From Methylobacterium terricola (GTDB taxonomy: Bacteria > Pseudomonadota > Alphaproteobacteria > Rhizobiales > Beijerinckiaceae), in the NCBI RefSeq assembly GCF_006151805.1, contig NZ_VDDA01000003.1, positions 372,001 to 436,000 of the forward strand: a stretch of DNA of 64,000 bases, read 5' to 3'. The translations under genes and the position numbers were made by a program. The notes beneath the pieces were generated by a model that saw only the letters and a program-made list of their open reading frames with translations, did not search any database and was not told the DNA's origin. Positions 8,963 to 19,042 of this stretch are shown here, one piece after another (the first letter of the stretch is position 1; each line of letters starts with the position of its first letter).

Positions 8963-9000
8963 CTCCCCTCTCCCTCCCGGGAGCGGGGATCCCGCGCCTT
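8963..9000. repeat. Partial copy of CCCCTCTCCC palindromic intergenic repeat
   Basis: The stretch from CCCCTCTCCC to GATCCCGCGCCTT matches the outer part of the palindromic repeat at 20594-20641 and 29131-29180, but the second half of the hairpin differs. It sits in the 67-nt gap between the glycosyltransferase and deacetylase genes, the only sizeable gap in the downstream half of the cluster. Confidence 0.5.
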
Positions 9001-9023
9001 GTTCGTTTGCCTTCGAGTCCTCG

Positions 9024-9773
9024 ATGCCCACAGCTCTCGCCCTCTCGCCCCATCTCGACGACGCCGCCTTCTCCTGCGGCGGCACCCTGGCGCAGCTCGC
9101 GAACGGGGGGTGGCGGGTGGTGATGGTGACCCTGCTCACCGCCAGCGTGCCCGATCCGACCGGCTTCGCCCTGGCCTGCCAGCTCGACAAGGGGCTCGGG
9201 CCGGAGGTCGACTACATGGCGCTGCGCCGCGACGAGGACTGGGCGGCGGCGGCGGCGCTCGGCCTCGCCCCGCCGGTCCACGTCGCCCTGTGGGAGGCGC
9301 CGCATCGCGGCTACGCCGCGGCGCCGGAGCTCTTCGCCGAGATCCGGCCCGACGACCGTCTCGCCGACGACCTCGTCCCGGTGCTCGACCGGCTGATGGC
9401 GGACGCGGCGCCCGACCTGCTGCTCGCGCCGCAGGGGGTGGGTGGCCACGTCGATCACGTCCAGCTGGTCCGCGCGCTCACCGCCCGCGCGCCGGCCTGC
9501 CCGATCCTGTGGTGGCGCGACTTTCCCTACACCGTGCGCCACCCCGACCCGAAGGAGCCGTTCCGCGAGACCTTCGCGGATCTCCCCGTCGTTACCGTGC
9601 GGCTCTCCGCGGACGAGGAGGCGGCCAAGCACGCGGCCTGCGCCGCTTACGCGAGCCAGATCGGCTTCCAGTTCGGCGGCCCGGACGGCCTCGCCGAGCG
9701 TCTGGGTGCCGAGGGGGCGCGCGAGCATTTCCGCCTCGCCGGTGCGCGGCCGGACGGGCTGACCCTGGCGTGA
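9024..9773 (+). CDS. PIG-L (LmbE-like) N-deacetylase
   Basis: A 249-residue zinc-dependent deacetylase of the PIG-L/LmbE family. The metal motif HLDDAAFSCGG is at residues 9-19 and the third ligand motif GGHVDHVQL at about 143-151. Family members remove acetyl groups from GlcNAc-containing intermediates such as GlcNAc-inositol (MshB) or GlcNAc-malate (BshB). After an inositol-phosphate synthase and a GT4 enzyme, deacetylation of a GlcNAc-inositol-like product is the obvious hypothesis. ATG at 9024 follows a weak ribosome binding site; a palindromic repeat fragment lies in the upstream gap. Its TGA overlaps the GTG of the next gene (GTGA). Confidence 0.9.
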   Translation: MPTALALSPHLDDAAFSCGGTLAQLANGGWRVVMVTLLTASVPDPTGFALACQLDKGLGPEVDYMALRRDEDWAAAAALGLAPPVHVALWEAPHRGYAAAPELFAEIRPDDRLADDLVPVLDRLMADAAPDLLLAPQGVGGHVDHVQLVRALTARAPACPILWWRDFPYTVRHPDPKEPFRETFADLPVVTVRLSADEEAAKHAACAAYASQIGFQFGGPDGLAERLGAEGAREHFRLAGARPDGLTLA

Positions 9774-10414
9774 GCGACGGGCCGGCCGCGCCCGCCATTT
9801 CCGGCCCGAAGTGCCTGGCCGATCCCGGCGCCGTCGCGGCGCGCCACGCCCTCGTCGCGGTGAGCCCCCACCTCGCCCCCTTGCGCCGCCTCGCCGGGCG
9901 GATCCGGGCCGAGCAGGATCGTCCGGTGCCGGAGGCCGATCCCCTGGACGGCGGCGTCGCGGCCCGCCTGCTGCTGCTCCTCGAAACCCCGGGGCCGGCC
10001 ACCGGCCGCACCGCCTTCGTCTCCCGCGACAACCCGACCGGCACCGCCGCCAACCTGTTCCGCTTCCTGGCCGGTGCCGCCATCCCGCGGGCCGACACCC
10101 TGATCTGGAACGCCGTGCCCTGGGTGATCCATGCCCCCGGTGCCCGCAACCGCCCGCCCCGCACCGGCGAGATCCGGGCGGCGCGGGCCTACCTGCCGCC
10201 GCTGCTGGCCCTGATGCCGGACCTCGCGGTCGTGGTCCTGTCCGGCCGGGTCGCGCAAGGGCTGGCGCCCGCCCTCCAGGAGGCGCGCCCCGGACTGGCG
10301 CTGGTGGCGATCCCGCATCCGAGCCCGACCTATGTCTGCACCAGCCCGGAGGTGCCCCGGCGCATCGCCGCGGGTCTCGGCGAAGCGGCCCGCCATCTCG
10401 GCCTCCCCGGGTGA
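9770..10414 (+). CDS. Uracil-DNA glycosylase-superfamily protein
   Basis: A 214-residue protein starting at a GTG that overlaps the deacetylase stop (GTGA). The core reads as a uracil-DNA glycosylase fold: a motif-1-like LLLETPGPATG near residue 63, FVSRDNPTGTAANLFRF, then NAVPW, and the C-terminal HPSPTY motif. The typical GQDPYH of family 1 and the Fe-S cysteines of families 4/5 are absent, so it is a divergent member. Coupling to a biosynthetic operon is odd for a DNA repair enzyme; it may be a bystander or may use the fold for another nucleobase-like substrate. Activity is not assured. Confidence 0.78.
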   Translation: MSDGPAAPAISGPKCLADPGAVAARHALVAVSPHLAPLRRLAGRIRAEQDRPVPEADPLDGGVAARLLLLLETPGPATGRTAFVSRDNPTGTAANLFRFLAGAAIPRADTLIWNAVPWVIHAPGARNRPPRTGEIRAARAYLPPLLALMPDLAVVVLSGRVAQGLAPALQEARPGLALVAIPHPSPTYVCTSPEVPRRIAAGLGEAARHLGLPG

Positions 10415-10583
10415 TTCGGGGCCTGCCGCATGGTCCGGCTGGTCATTCGCCGGCGGAGGGCCTACATGCCCCCTCATGCGAGCGGGGCTCGGTCGGAGTG
10501 CCGCCGGGCACCTTTGTGCGCGAGCCTGGCCGCGATCGGCCGCGGGCTCGCGCCGGCGACCAGCGGGGTCGGACGCCGACGCG

Positions 10584-11741
10584 ATGAATTTCGCCAGCCA
10601 GGACAAGAACCTCGCGCGGGCCGAGCCTCTGCGCGACGCGGGCGACGGACCGCCCCGCGACGAGGATCCGGCCGGACAGGATCCGGGACGCGACCCCGCC
10701 CAAGCGCCTGCGGCCAGTGACGCGCCCGCGGCCAGTCATGCGCCCGCGGAGCGTCACGCCCGCCACCGCCGCCGCTACGCCTGGCTCGGCACGCTGGCGA
10801 GCGTGGTGCTGTTCGTCATCTCCCTCGCGGTGCTGGGCAAGCTCGTCTCGACCGTCACCTGGGCCGACCTCCGCACCGCCTTCCTGGCGGCGACGCCCGA
10901 GCAGATCGGGCTCGCCATCGCGCTCGTCGTGGTGAGCTACCTGTTCCTCACCTGCTACGACGCCCTGGCCCTGCGCCAGCTCAAGCTGAAGGTGCCCTAC
11001 CGCACCACCGCGCTCGCCTCCTTCACCAGCTACGCGGTGAGCTTCAACCTCGGCTTCCCGCTGCTCACCGCCGGCACGGTGCGCTACTGGATCTATTCCG
11101 GCCAGGGTCTCAGCCCCGGGCGCATCGCGGCGCTCACCATCGTGGCCGGCTTCACCTTCTGGCTCGGCATGGGGGCGGTGCTCGGCATCAGCCTGATCCG
11201 CGAGGCCGAGCCGCTCTCGCACCTCACCTATACCAGCGTCCTCTTCAACCAGGGGCTCGGGGTCGCGACGCTGGCGGGCGTGCTCGCCTACCTCGCCTGG
11301 GTCACCGTCAGGCGGCGCAGCGTCAAGGTGCGGGGCTGGCGGCTGGAGCTGCCGGGCCTGAGGCTGAGCTTGAGCCAGATGCTCGTCGGCGCCGGCGACG
11401 TCTGCGCGGCGGCCGGCGTGCTCTACGTGCTGCTGCCGGCGGGCCACGGCGTCAGCTTCGAGGCCTTCGTGGCGATCTACGTGCTGGCCGCGATGCTCGG
11501 CATCGCCAGCCATGCGCCCGGCGGACTCGGGGTGTTCGAGGCGACGGTGCTGCTGGCCCTCTCCGGCCTGCCGCGGGAATCGGTGCTCGGCGCGCTGCTG
11601 CTGTTCCGGGTCTGCTACTATCTGGTGCCGTTCGTGGTGGCGCTCGCGGCGCTCGGCGCCTACGAGATCGCCAAGCGGGCGCGACTCACCCCGCGGGAAG
11701 CGCCGGACGATGATGCCGCCGAGAGCGACGAGAAGTCCTGA
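10584..11741 (+). CDS. Lysylphosphatidylglycerol synthase TM-region family (YbhN-like) membrane protein
   Basis: A 385-residue polytopic inner-membrane protein. The first ~65 residues are hydrophilic (acidic, Pro/Ala/His-rich), then come about eight hydrophobic segments with the UPF0104/YbhN signature region SYAVSFNLGFPLLTAGTVRYW and SHAPGGLGVFEATVLLAL. Relatives are flippase-like domains of MprF and related proteins; there is no catalytic LPG synthase domain, so lipid handling or flipping is the family expectation. The C-terminal tail is acidic (DDDAAESDEKS). The last 32 nt overlap the start of the histidine kinase gene in another frame. It lies 169 nt after the inositol/YcaO cluster and could be co-transcribed with it. 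Confidence 0.85.
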   Translation: MNFASQDKNLARAEPLRDAGDGPPRDEDPAGQDPGRDPAQAPAASDAPAASHAPAERHARHRRRYAWLGTLASVVLFVISLAVLGKLVSTVTWADLRTAFLAATPEQIGLAIALVVVSYLFLTCYDALALRQLKLKVPYRTTALASFTSYAVSFNLGFPLLTAGTVRYWIYSGQGLSPGRIAALTIVAGFTFWLGMGAVLGISLIREAEPLSHLTYTSVLFNQGLGVATLAGVLAYLAWVTVRRRSVKVRGWRLELPGLRLSLSQMLVGAGDVCAAAGVLYVLLPAGHGVSFEAFVAIYVLAAMLGIASHAPGGLGVFEATVLLALSGLPRESVLGALLLFRVCYYLVPFVVALAALGAYEIAKRARLTPREAPDDDAAESDEKS

Positions 11742-13140
11742 CGCCGAGGAGGGGCCGGAGGACGGGCCCGCCGAGGCCGCCCCGCCGCCCTTCCTGCCGA
11801 GCGCCGCCGGAACCCTCTCGGCCGCCCGCCGGGCCGCCTGGCGCGGCGCCCTCGGCGCCGCCCTGGCGTTCCTCGTCGGCATCGCCTGGCATCGCGGCCT
11901 CGATCTCGGCACTGGGCTCGTGGCGCTCCTCGCCATCCTGATCGGCGGGCTCGCCGCCGCGCCGCGTCGGGGCGAGCCGGTGCCGCGCTCCGACGCCCAG
12001 GCCAGCCGTGGCCGCCACGGCCTCGCCGAGGCGCTGCTCGCCAACATCCCGGACCCGGTCATCCTGATCGACCGCCGGTCCCTCGTCATCGAGACCAACG
12101 CCGCCGCCCGCGCCCTGCTGCCGTCCTTGCGCCCGCGCCACCCGCTCTCCTTCGCCTTGCGCGATCCCGACGTGCTCGACGGCATCGAGACGGTGCTCCG
12201 CACCGGCGAGCCGCTGAAGACCGTCTACTCCCCCCGGGTGCCGACCGAGCGCACCTTCGAGGTGCAGATCGGCGCCATGCAGGGCGGCGAGGCCGGACGG
12301 GCCGGGCCGAACGTGGTGCTGTTCCTGCGCGATCTCACCTCGGCCCAGCGCCTGGAGACGATGCGGGTCGATTTCGTCGCCAATGCCAGCCACGAGCTGC
12401 GCACGCCGCTCGCCTCGCTGCTCGGCTTCATCGAGACCCTGCAGGGCCCGGCCCGGGAGGACGCCAAGGCGCGCGAGCGCTTCCTCGGCATCATGCGCGT
12501 CCAGGCCCTGCGGATGACCCGGCTGATCGACGACCTGCTGTCGCTCTCCCGCATCGAGCTGCGCGCCCACGTGCCGCCGACGCAAGGCGTCGATGTCGCG
12601 CCGCTCGCCCGCCAGATCGTCGATGCCCTCGGGGTCATCGCCCGCGAGCGCGGCGTCGCCATCGCCCTCGACGCGGCCCCGGGGCCCCTGCCCGTGCTGG
12701 GCGACCGCGACGAGATCCTGCGGGTGATCGAGAACCTGGTCGAGAACGCCGTGAAGTATGGCGGCGAAGGCGGCCGGGTCGAGGTCTCGGTGGGCATCCG
12801 GCCGGCGGAGGAGAGCCGCCCGCCCCAGATCGAGATTGCGGTGCGCGACGAGGGACCGGGCATCGCCCCCGAGCACCTGCCGCGCCTGACCGAGCGGTTC
12901 TACCGGGTCGACGCCGCGTCGAGCCGCCAGCAGGGCGGCACGGGGCTCGGGCTCGCCATCGTCAAGCACATCCTCAACCGTCATCGCGGCCGGCTGGTGA
13001 TCGAGAGCGCCCCGGGGGAGGGGGCGACCTTCCGCGCCCTCATCCCCGCCCTGATCCCGGCCCACGCTGAGGCCAGGGGCGACGCCAAGTCGGTGGCAGC
13101 CCCCGATCAGGGGCAGGCGACGAGCAGGCGCCCGATATAG
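11710..13140 (+). CDS. PhoR-like sensor histidine kinase
   Basis: A 476-residue kinase. Residues ~43-85 hold two hydrophobic helices, 103-215 a PAS-like domain (LANIPDPVILIDRR), then the HisKA box FVANASHELRTPL with phospho-acceptor His228, and a HATPase domain with N box (ENLVENAVKYGG), G1 (DEGPGIAPEHL) and G2 (GGTGLGLAIVK). This matches phosphate-regulon PhoR kinases. No response regulator gene and no pst genes are in the window, so its partner is encoded elsewhere. ATG 11710 (or 11713) lies inside the upstream membrane-protein gene (32-nt overlap). The 3' end converges on and overlaps the DUF1007 gene by 34 nt. Confidence 0.9.
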   Translation: MMPPRATRSPDAEEGPEDGPAEAAPPPFLPSAAGTLSAARRAAWRGALGAALAFLVGIAWHRGLDLGTGLVALLAILIGGLAAAPRRGEPVPRSDAQASRGRHGLAEALLANIPDPVILIDRRSLVIETNAAARALLPSLRPRHPLSFALRDPDVLDGIETVLRTGEPLKTVYSPRVPTERTFEVQIGAMQGGEAGRAGPNVVLFLRDLTSAQRLETMRVDFVANASHELRTPLASLLGFIETLQGPAREDAKARERFLGIMRVQALRMTRLIDDLLSLSRIELRAHVPPTQGVDVAPLARQIVDALGVIARERGVAIALDAAPGPLPVLGDRDEILRVIENLVENAVKYGGEGGRVEVSVGIRPAEESRPPQIEIAVRDEGPGIAPEHLPRLTERFYRVDAASSRQQGGTGLGLAIVKHILNRHRGRLVIESAPGEGATFRALIPALIPAHAEARGDAKSVAAPDQGQATSRRPI

Positions 13141-13748
13141 TCGGCCGCCGCGGCGGCCGCCGCGCCCGGGGTGTCGGTCGCCTCCGCGTCGGGGATCAGC
13201 TGCTCGCCCTCCTTGGCCTGCCGCGCCGGGCGGTTGAGCTTCAGCACGCAATCCGGGCTGCCGGACAGCTTGACCGGCTCCCCCGGCGGCAGCCCGAAGG
13301 CGACGTAGAAATCCGGGTCGTCGAAGCTCACCACCAGGGTCCGCACCGGGACGGCGGGGCCCTGCGGCACCAGGGTGAAATCCAGGGTCAGGCGCCCTTG
13401 CGAGAAGCTCGCCTTGGGCGAGGGGCCGGCCTTGAGGGCCAGCGGGCGTCCGTTGAGCTTAGCCTGCGTGAAGAACGCGGTCTCGGCCATCGCCTCCAGG
13501 CGTTCGACCGCCATCGCGTCGAGCTTGCCCGGATCCGGCACGCCGTCGCGCTTCGAATCGAGGTTCAGCACCGCGAAGGCGGAATATTCCGGATCGAAGG
13601 TCCAGGATTCCCGGATCGCCACCAGGTTGCGCTTGGCGTCGAGCACCAGCTCGGCCCGGGCCTGCACCCAGACGTGGGGATGCGCCAAAGCCGTCCCCGC
13701 CCCGCCGCACAGCATCGCCAAAGCCGCCAGAACCCGCCCGATCATCAT
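13107..13748 (-). CDS. DUF1007-family periplasmic protein
   Basis: A 213-residue secreted protein: signal peptide MMIGRVLAALAMLCGGAGTA ending at ALA, then HPHVWVQARAEL, the characteristic DUF1007 start. The pattern continues with WTFDPEYSAFA and DPDFYVAFG. DUF1007 proteins are often encoded next to Ni/Co efflux transporters and are proposed to bind metal; none is present here. Instead the gene is divergent from a copper-type P-ATPase, which suggests a metal link. GGGAG lies just upstream of the double ATG at 13743-13748. The 3' end overlaps the histidine kinase gene tail to tail. Confidence 0.88.
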   Translation of the reverse strand: MMIGRVLAALAMLCGGAGTALAHPHVWVQARAELVLDAKRNLVAIRESWTFDPEYSAFAVLNLDSKRDGVPDPGKLDAMAVERLEAMAETAFFTQAKLNGRPLALKAGPSPKASFSQGRLTLDFTLVPQGPAVPVRTLVVSFDDPDFYVAFGLPPGEPVKLSGSPDCVLKLNRPARQAKEGEQLIPDAEATDTPGAAAAAAADYIGRLLVACP

Positions 13749-13880
13749 CCGCTCCCGCTTCGCTCGGCGCTCTGGCGCCCGAGCACGGCGAAACCATGTT
13801 CGTGACGCAAGGGGCGCCGCCGATCTCTGCCGTACCGCCTGGCCGCGCAGCACCCCACATTGCGCGTGGGAGACCGCACC

Positions 13881-16322
<2,442 letters not shown>

Positions 16323-16334
16323 GGGCCGGGCCCC

Positions 16335-17558
16335 TCACCGCCCCGTCCCCTCCTTCGCCAGCGCCGGGCAGTTCCCCTGGTCGAGCGGCCGGAACGCCTG
16401 CTCACCGGGGATCGTCGCCAACTTCTCGTAGAAGTCCCAGTCCCCCCTCGAGGCACCCGGGGCCTTGACCTGGAAGACGTAGAAGTCGTGCACCATCCGC
16501 CCGTCCGGGCGCAGGCGCGCGTTGCGCACCACCTCGTCGGCGATCGGCAGCGCGTGCATCTTCGCCATCACGGCGCCGGCCTCGTCCGTGCCCGCGGCCG
16601 CGGCGGCCTTCAGTGCGTGGCGCACCGCCGAGTAGATCCCGGCATGGATCGCCGAGGGCACCGTGCCGTGCAGCGCCCGGAACCGGGCCGAGAACGCCCG
16701 GGTGCCCGGATCGAGGTCCCAGTAGAACCCTTCCGTCAGCACCGTCCCCTGCGCGGTCGGCAGCCCGATGCTCTTCACGTCCATCACGGTCAGGAAGAAC
16801 GCCGCGAGGCGCTGGCCGCTGCCGAGGAGCCCGAAGTCGCGCGCCGCCTTGACGCCCGTGACCGTGTCGCCGCCGGCATTGGCGAGCGCCACGATGTCGG
16901 CGCCCGAGCCCTGCGCGGTGACGATCTGCGACGACAGGTCGGCAGCCGGGAAGGGGTGGCGCACCGAGCCGAGGACCCGGCCGCCCTTGCGGGCGACGAG
17001 CGCCCGCGTATCGGCCTCGAGCTGGTTGCCGAGCGCGTAATCGGCGGTGACGAGCTGCCAGGTCGTGCCGGGCTTCGTCAGCGTGGTCGAGACGCCGGCC
17101 ACCTGGACGTAGGTGTCCCACATCCACTGCACGATGTGGCTCGGCAGGCAGGCGTCGCCGGTGAGCCGCGCCGTGCCGCCCGGGAACAGGCCGAGGCGGT
17201 TCTTGGCCTTGAGCAGCGGCGGCACGGCGAGCTGGATCGAGGCGTTCGACATGTCGGTCAGCATGTCGACGCCCTGGCGGTCGATCCATTCGCGGGCGAT
17301 GCTCGAGGCCACATCCGCCTTGTTCTGGTGGTCGGCCGAGACGACCTCGATCGTCATCCCCCGGCACTCGGCCGCGAGGCACTCGTCGACGGCCATCTGG
17401 GTCGCGACCACCGAGCCCTTGCCGGTGATGTCCGCGTAGACCCCCGACATGTCGGTGAGGACGCCGATCCTGACCTTGCCGTCGGAAAAGTCGGCGGCGG
17501 CCGGGCCTGCGATCAGCAGGGCAGCGGCGAGAAGGGCGCCTCGCATCGGACCGGGCAT
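16335..17558 (-). CDS. ABC transporter substrate-binding protein, branched-chain amino acid/amide type
   Basis: A 407-residue periplasmic-binding protein of the Leu/Ile/Val (Peripla_BP_6) type. The signal peptide is MPGPMRGALLAAALLIAGPAAA; the mature part begins DGKVRIGVLTDMSGVYADITG, the classical start of this family. The ligand is unknown; relatives bind amino acids, amides, urea or aromatic acids. No permease or ATPase is adjacent, so the transporter core must be elsewhere. AGGGGG lies 6-7 nt upstream of ATG 17558. The 3' end converges on the copper ATPase gene. The next gene on this strand, upstream at 17639-18727, is an enolase-superfamily enzyme, so the pair may act on one substrate. 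Confidence 0.9.
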   Translation of the reverse strand: MPGPMRGALLAAALLIAGPAAADFSDGKVRIGVLTDMSGVYADITGKGSVVATQMAVDECLAAECRGMTIEVVSADHQNKADVASSIAREWIDRQGVDMLTDMSNASIQLAVPPLLKAKNRLGLFPGGTARLTGDACLPSHIVQWMWDTYVQVAGVSTTLTKPGTTWQLVTADYALGNQLEADTRALVARKGGRVLGSVRHPFPAADLSSQIVTAQGSGADIVALANAGGDTVTGVKAARDFGLLGSGQRLAAFFLTVMDVKSIGLPTAQGTVLTEGFYWDLDPGTRAFSARFRALHGTVPSAIHAGIYSAVRHALKAAAAAGTDEAGAVMAKMHALPIADEVVRNARLRPDGRMVHDFYVFQVKAPGASRGDWDFYEKLATIPGEQAFRPLDQGNCPALAKEGTGR

Positions 17559-17638
17559 CGATTTCCCCCTGGCGGCCCTTCGTGCGAGAGCCTGCCCGGC
17601 CGACTATGCCGGAATCGACGCCCGGGCAAGACAGGCCC

Positions 17639-18727
17639 TCAGGCCCGGATCGCGTCGAGGCCCCGCCAGTCGAACGCGATGCCGTGGCCCGGCCTGTCCG
17701 GCGCCACCGCGAACCCGTCCTCGATCGCCAGCGGCTCGGCGAGGTAGGCGTCGAGCCCGAAGCCGTGCGCCTCCAGGTAGGAGCGGTTCGGGCAGGCCGC
17801 GAGCAGGTGCACCGTGACGTCGTGGGCGCCGTGCGACGTGACCGGCAGGTTGAAGGCTTCCGCGAGGTGCGCGATCTTCATGAACGGGGTGACGCCGCCG
17901 CAATTGGTGACGTCGGGCTCCGGATAGGTGACCCCGCCGGCCGCGATCAGCTGCTTGAAGTCCCACAGGCTGCGCAGGTTCTCGCCCGCCGCGATCGGCA
18001 GCCCGCCCTCGCGCACCACCCGGGCCTGGCCGGCGACGTCGTCCGGGATCACCGGCTCCTCGAGCCAGACGAGATCGAACGGCTGGAACGCCCGTGCGGC
18101 GCGGATCGCCTCGTCGGCGCTCCAGCGCATGTTGGCGTCGACCATCAGCGGGACGCCGTCGCCGAGATGCTCCCGCATCGCCCGCACCCGCTCGACATCC
18201 TCGGAGAGCCTAGGGCGACCCACCTTCATCTTGATGGCGCGGAACCCCTTCTTGAGATTGTCGTCGGTCTGCCGCAGCAATTGGTCGAGCGGCAGGTGGA
18301 GGTCGATGCCGCCGGCGTAGACCTGCACCCGCGGATCGTGGCCGCCGAGCAGGGTCCAGAGCGGCTGGCCGAGGCGCTTCGCCTTCAGGTCCCACAACGC
18401 CATGTCGATCGCCGACTGGGCGAGGACCGCCGCCCCGCCGCGGCCGCCGTAATGCTGGCCCCACCAGATCCGCTGCCACAGCTGCTCGATCCGGTCGGCC
18501 TCCTGGCCGAGGATCTGCTCGGGGATGTCGCGCCGCAGGATCGCGTCGATCGCCGCGCCGTTGCGGCCGCAGGTATAGGTGTAGCCGACGCCCTCGGCGC
18601 CGTCCGCATCGCGCAGGCGGACGGTGTTCAGCTCGAAGGCCGGCATGTCGCCGTGGGTGCTGTCGCTGAGGGTGACGGCCAGCGGCACCCGATAGTAACC
18701 GGAATCCAGCGTCGCGATGCGGGGCAT
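17639..18727 (-). CDS. Enolase-superfamily (mandelate racemase/muconate lactonizing) enzyme
   Basis: A 362-residue member of the mandelate racemase group. The N-terminal capping domain is followed by a barrel with the KxK motif (Lys166, Lys168), metal ligands Asp197, Glu223 and Glu249 (MVDANMRW, WLEEPV, AAGENL), and the Asp272-His299 dyad (PDVTNCGG ... SHGAHD) typical of acid-sugar dehydratases and racemases. The exact sugar acid cannot be told. AGGGAGGA precedes ATG 18727 at 7 nt. It is divergent from a sugar ABC binding-protein gene, with a shared 315-bp region that has a candidate operator. Uptake of a sugar or its acid followed by dehydration is a plausible combined role. Confidence 0.88.
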   Translation of the reverse strand: MPRIATLDSGYYRVPLAVTLSDSTHGDMPAFELNTVRLRDADGAEGVGYTYTCGRNGAAIDAILRRDIPEQILGQEADRIEQLWQRIWWGQHYGGRGGAAVLAQSAIDMALWDLKAKRLGQPLWTLLGGHDPRVQVYAGGIDLHLPLDQLLRQTDDNLKKGFRAIKMKVGRPRLSEDVERVRAMREHLGDGVPLMVDANMRWSADEAIRAARAFQPFDLVWLEEPVIPDDVAGQARVVREGGLPIAAGENLRSLWDFKQLIAAGGVTYPEPDVTNCGGVTPFMKIAHLAEAFNLPVTSHGAHDVTVHLLAACPNRSYLEAHGFGLDAYLAEPLAIEDGFAVAPDRPGHGIAFDWRGLDAIRA

Positions 18728-19042
18728 GGCGTTCCTCCCTGTCGGCGGCCTTGTTGCGCCGCTCCCGGACCGATTCGTCCGTTGTTAGAGCGATGGGGTA
18801 TGGACGGTCCGATAGAACGTCAAGCCGTGACTGTCGCGGTTCAGGTATGACCGCGCCTGTGTTGGTGACGCGAGGTTTCCGGACTAGGACGAAACCTGAA
18901 GCGCTGGCCAATCTATGGGACGCAATAGGATTTTGCGGGCCCATACTTTGTGTTGACTGACGCCGAATTGCCTCCCGCGCCGTCCCGTGCTGATATGCGG
19001 GAAAGCCGCCCGACCAACGGGGCGCCTGGAAGGAATCGATCG
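18728..19042. other. Divergent intergenic region, 315 bp
   Basis: This holds the start regions of the enolase-superfamily gene (minus) and the sugar binding-protein gene (plus). It contains a perfect 7-bp inverted repeat at 18874-18898 (listed separately) and a TTGACT at 18953-18958 that could be a -35 box, though I see no good -10 at normal spacing. I see no gene in it. Confidence 0.45.
18874..18898. promoter_or_regulatory. Candidate operator: inverted repeat AGGTTTC-N11-GAAACCT
   Basis: A perfect 7-bp inverted repeat with an 11-nt spacer lies mid-way between two divergent genes for sugar uptake and sugar-acid metabolism. Position and symmetry fit a regulator binding site shared by both genes. 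No regulator gene is adjacent, so this is only a candidate. Confidence 0.3.

Noticed and set aside
9024..10414. A fused deacetylase-UDG protein
   Set aside because: The two proteins are in different frames; the deacetylase stop overlaps the UDG GTG. The long frame that runs across both is an upstream extension of the UDG frame.
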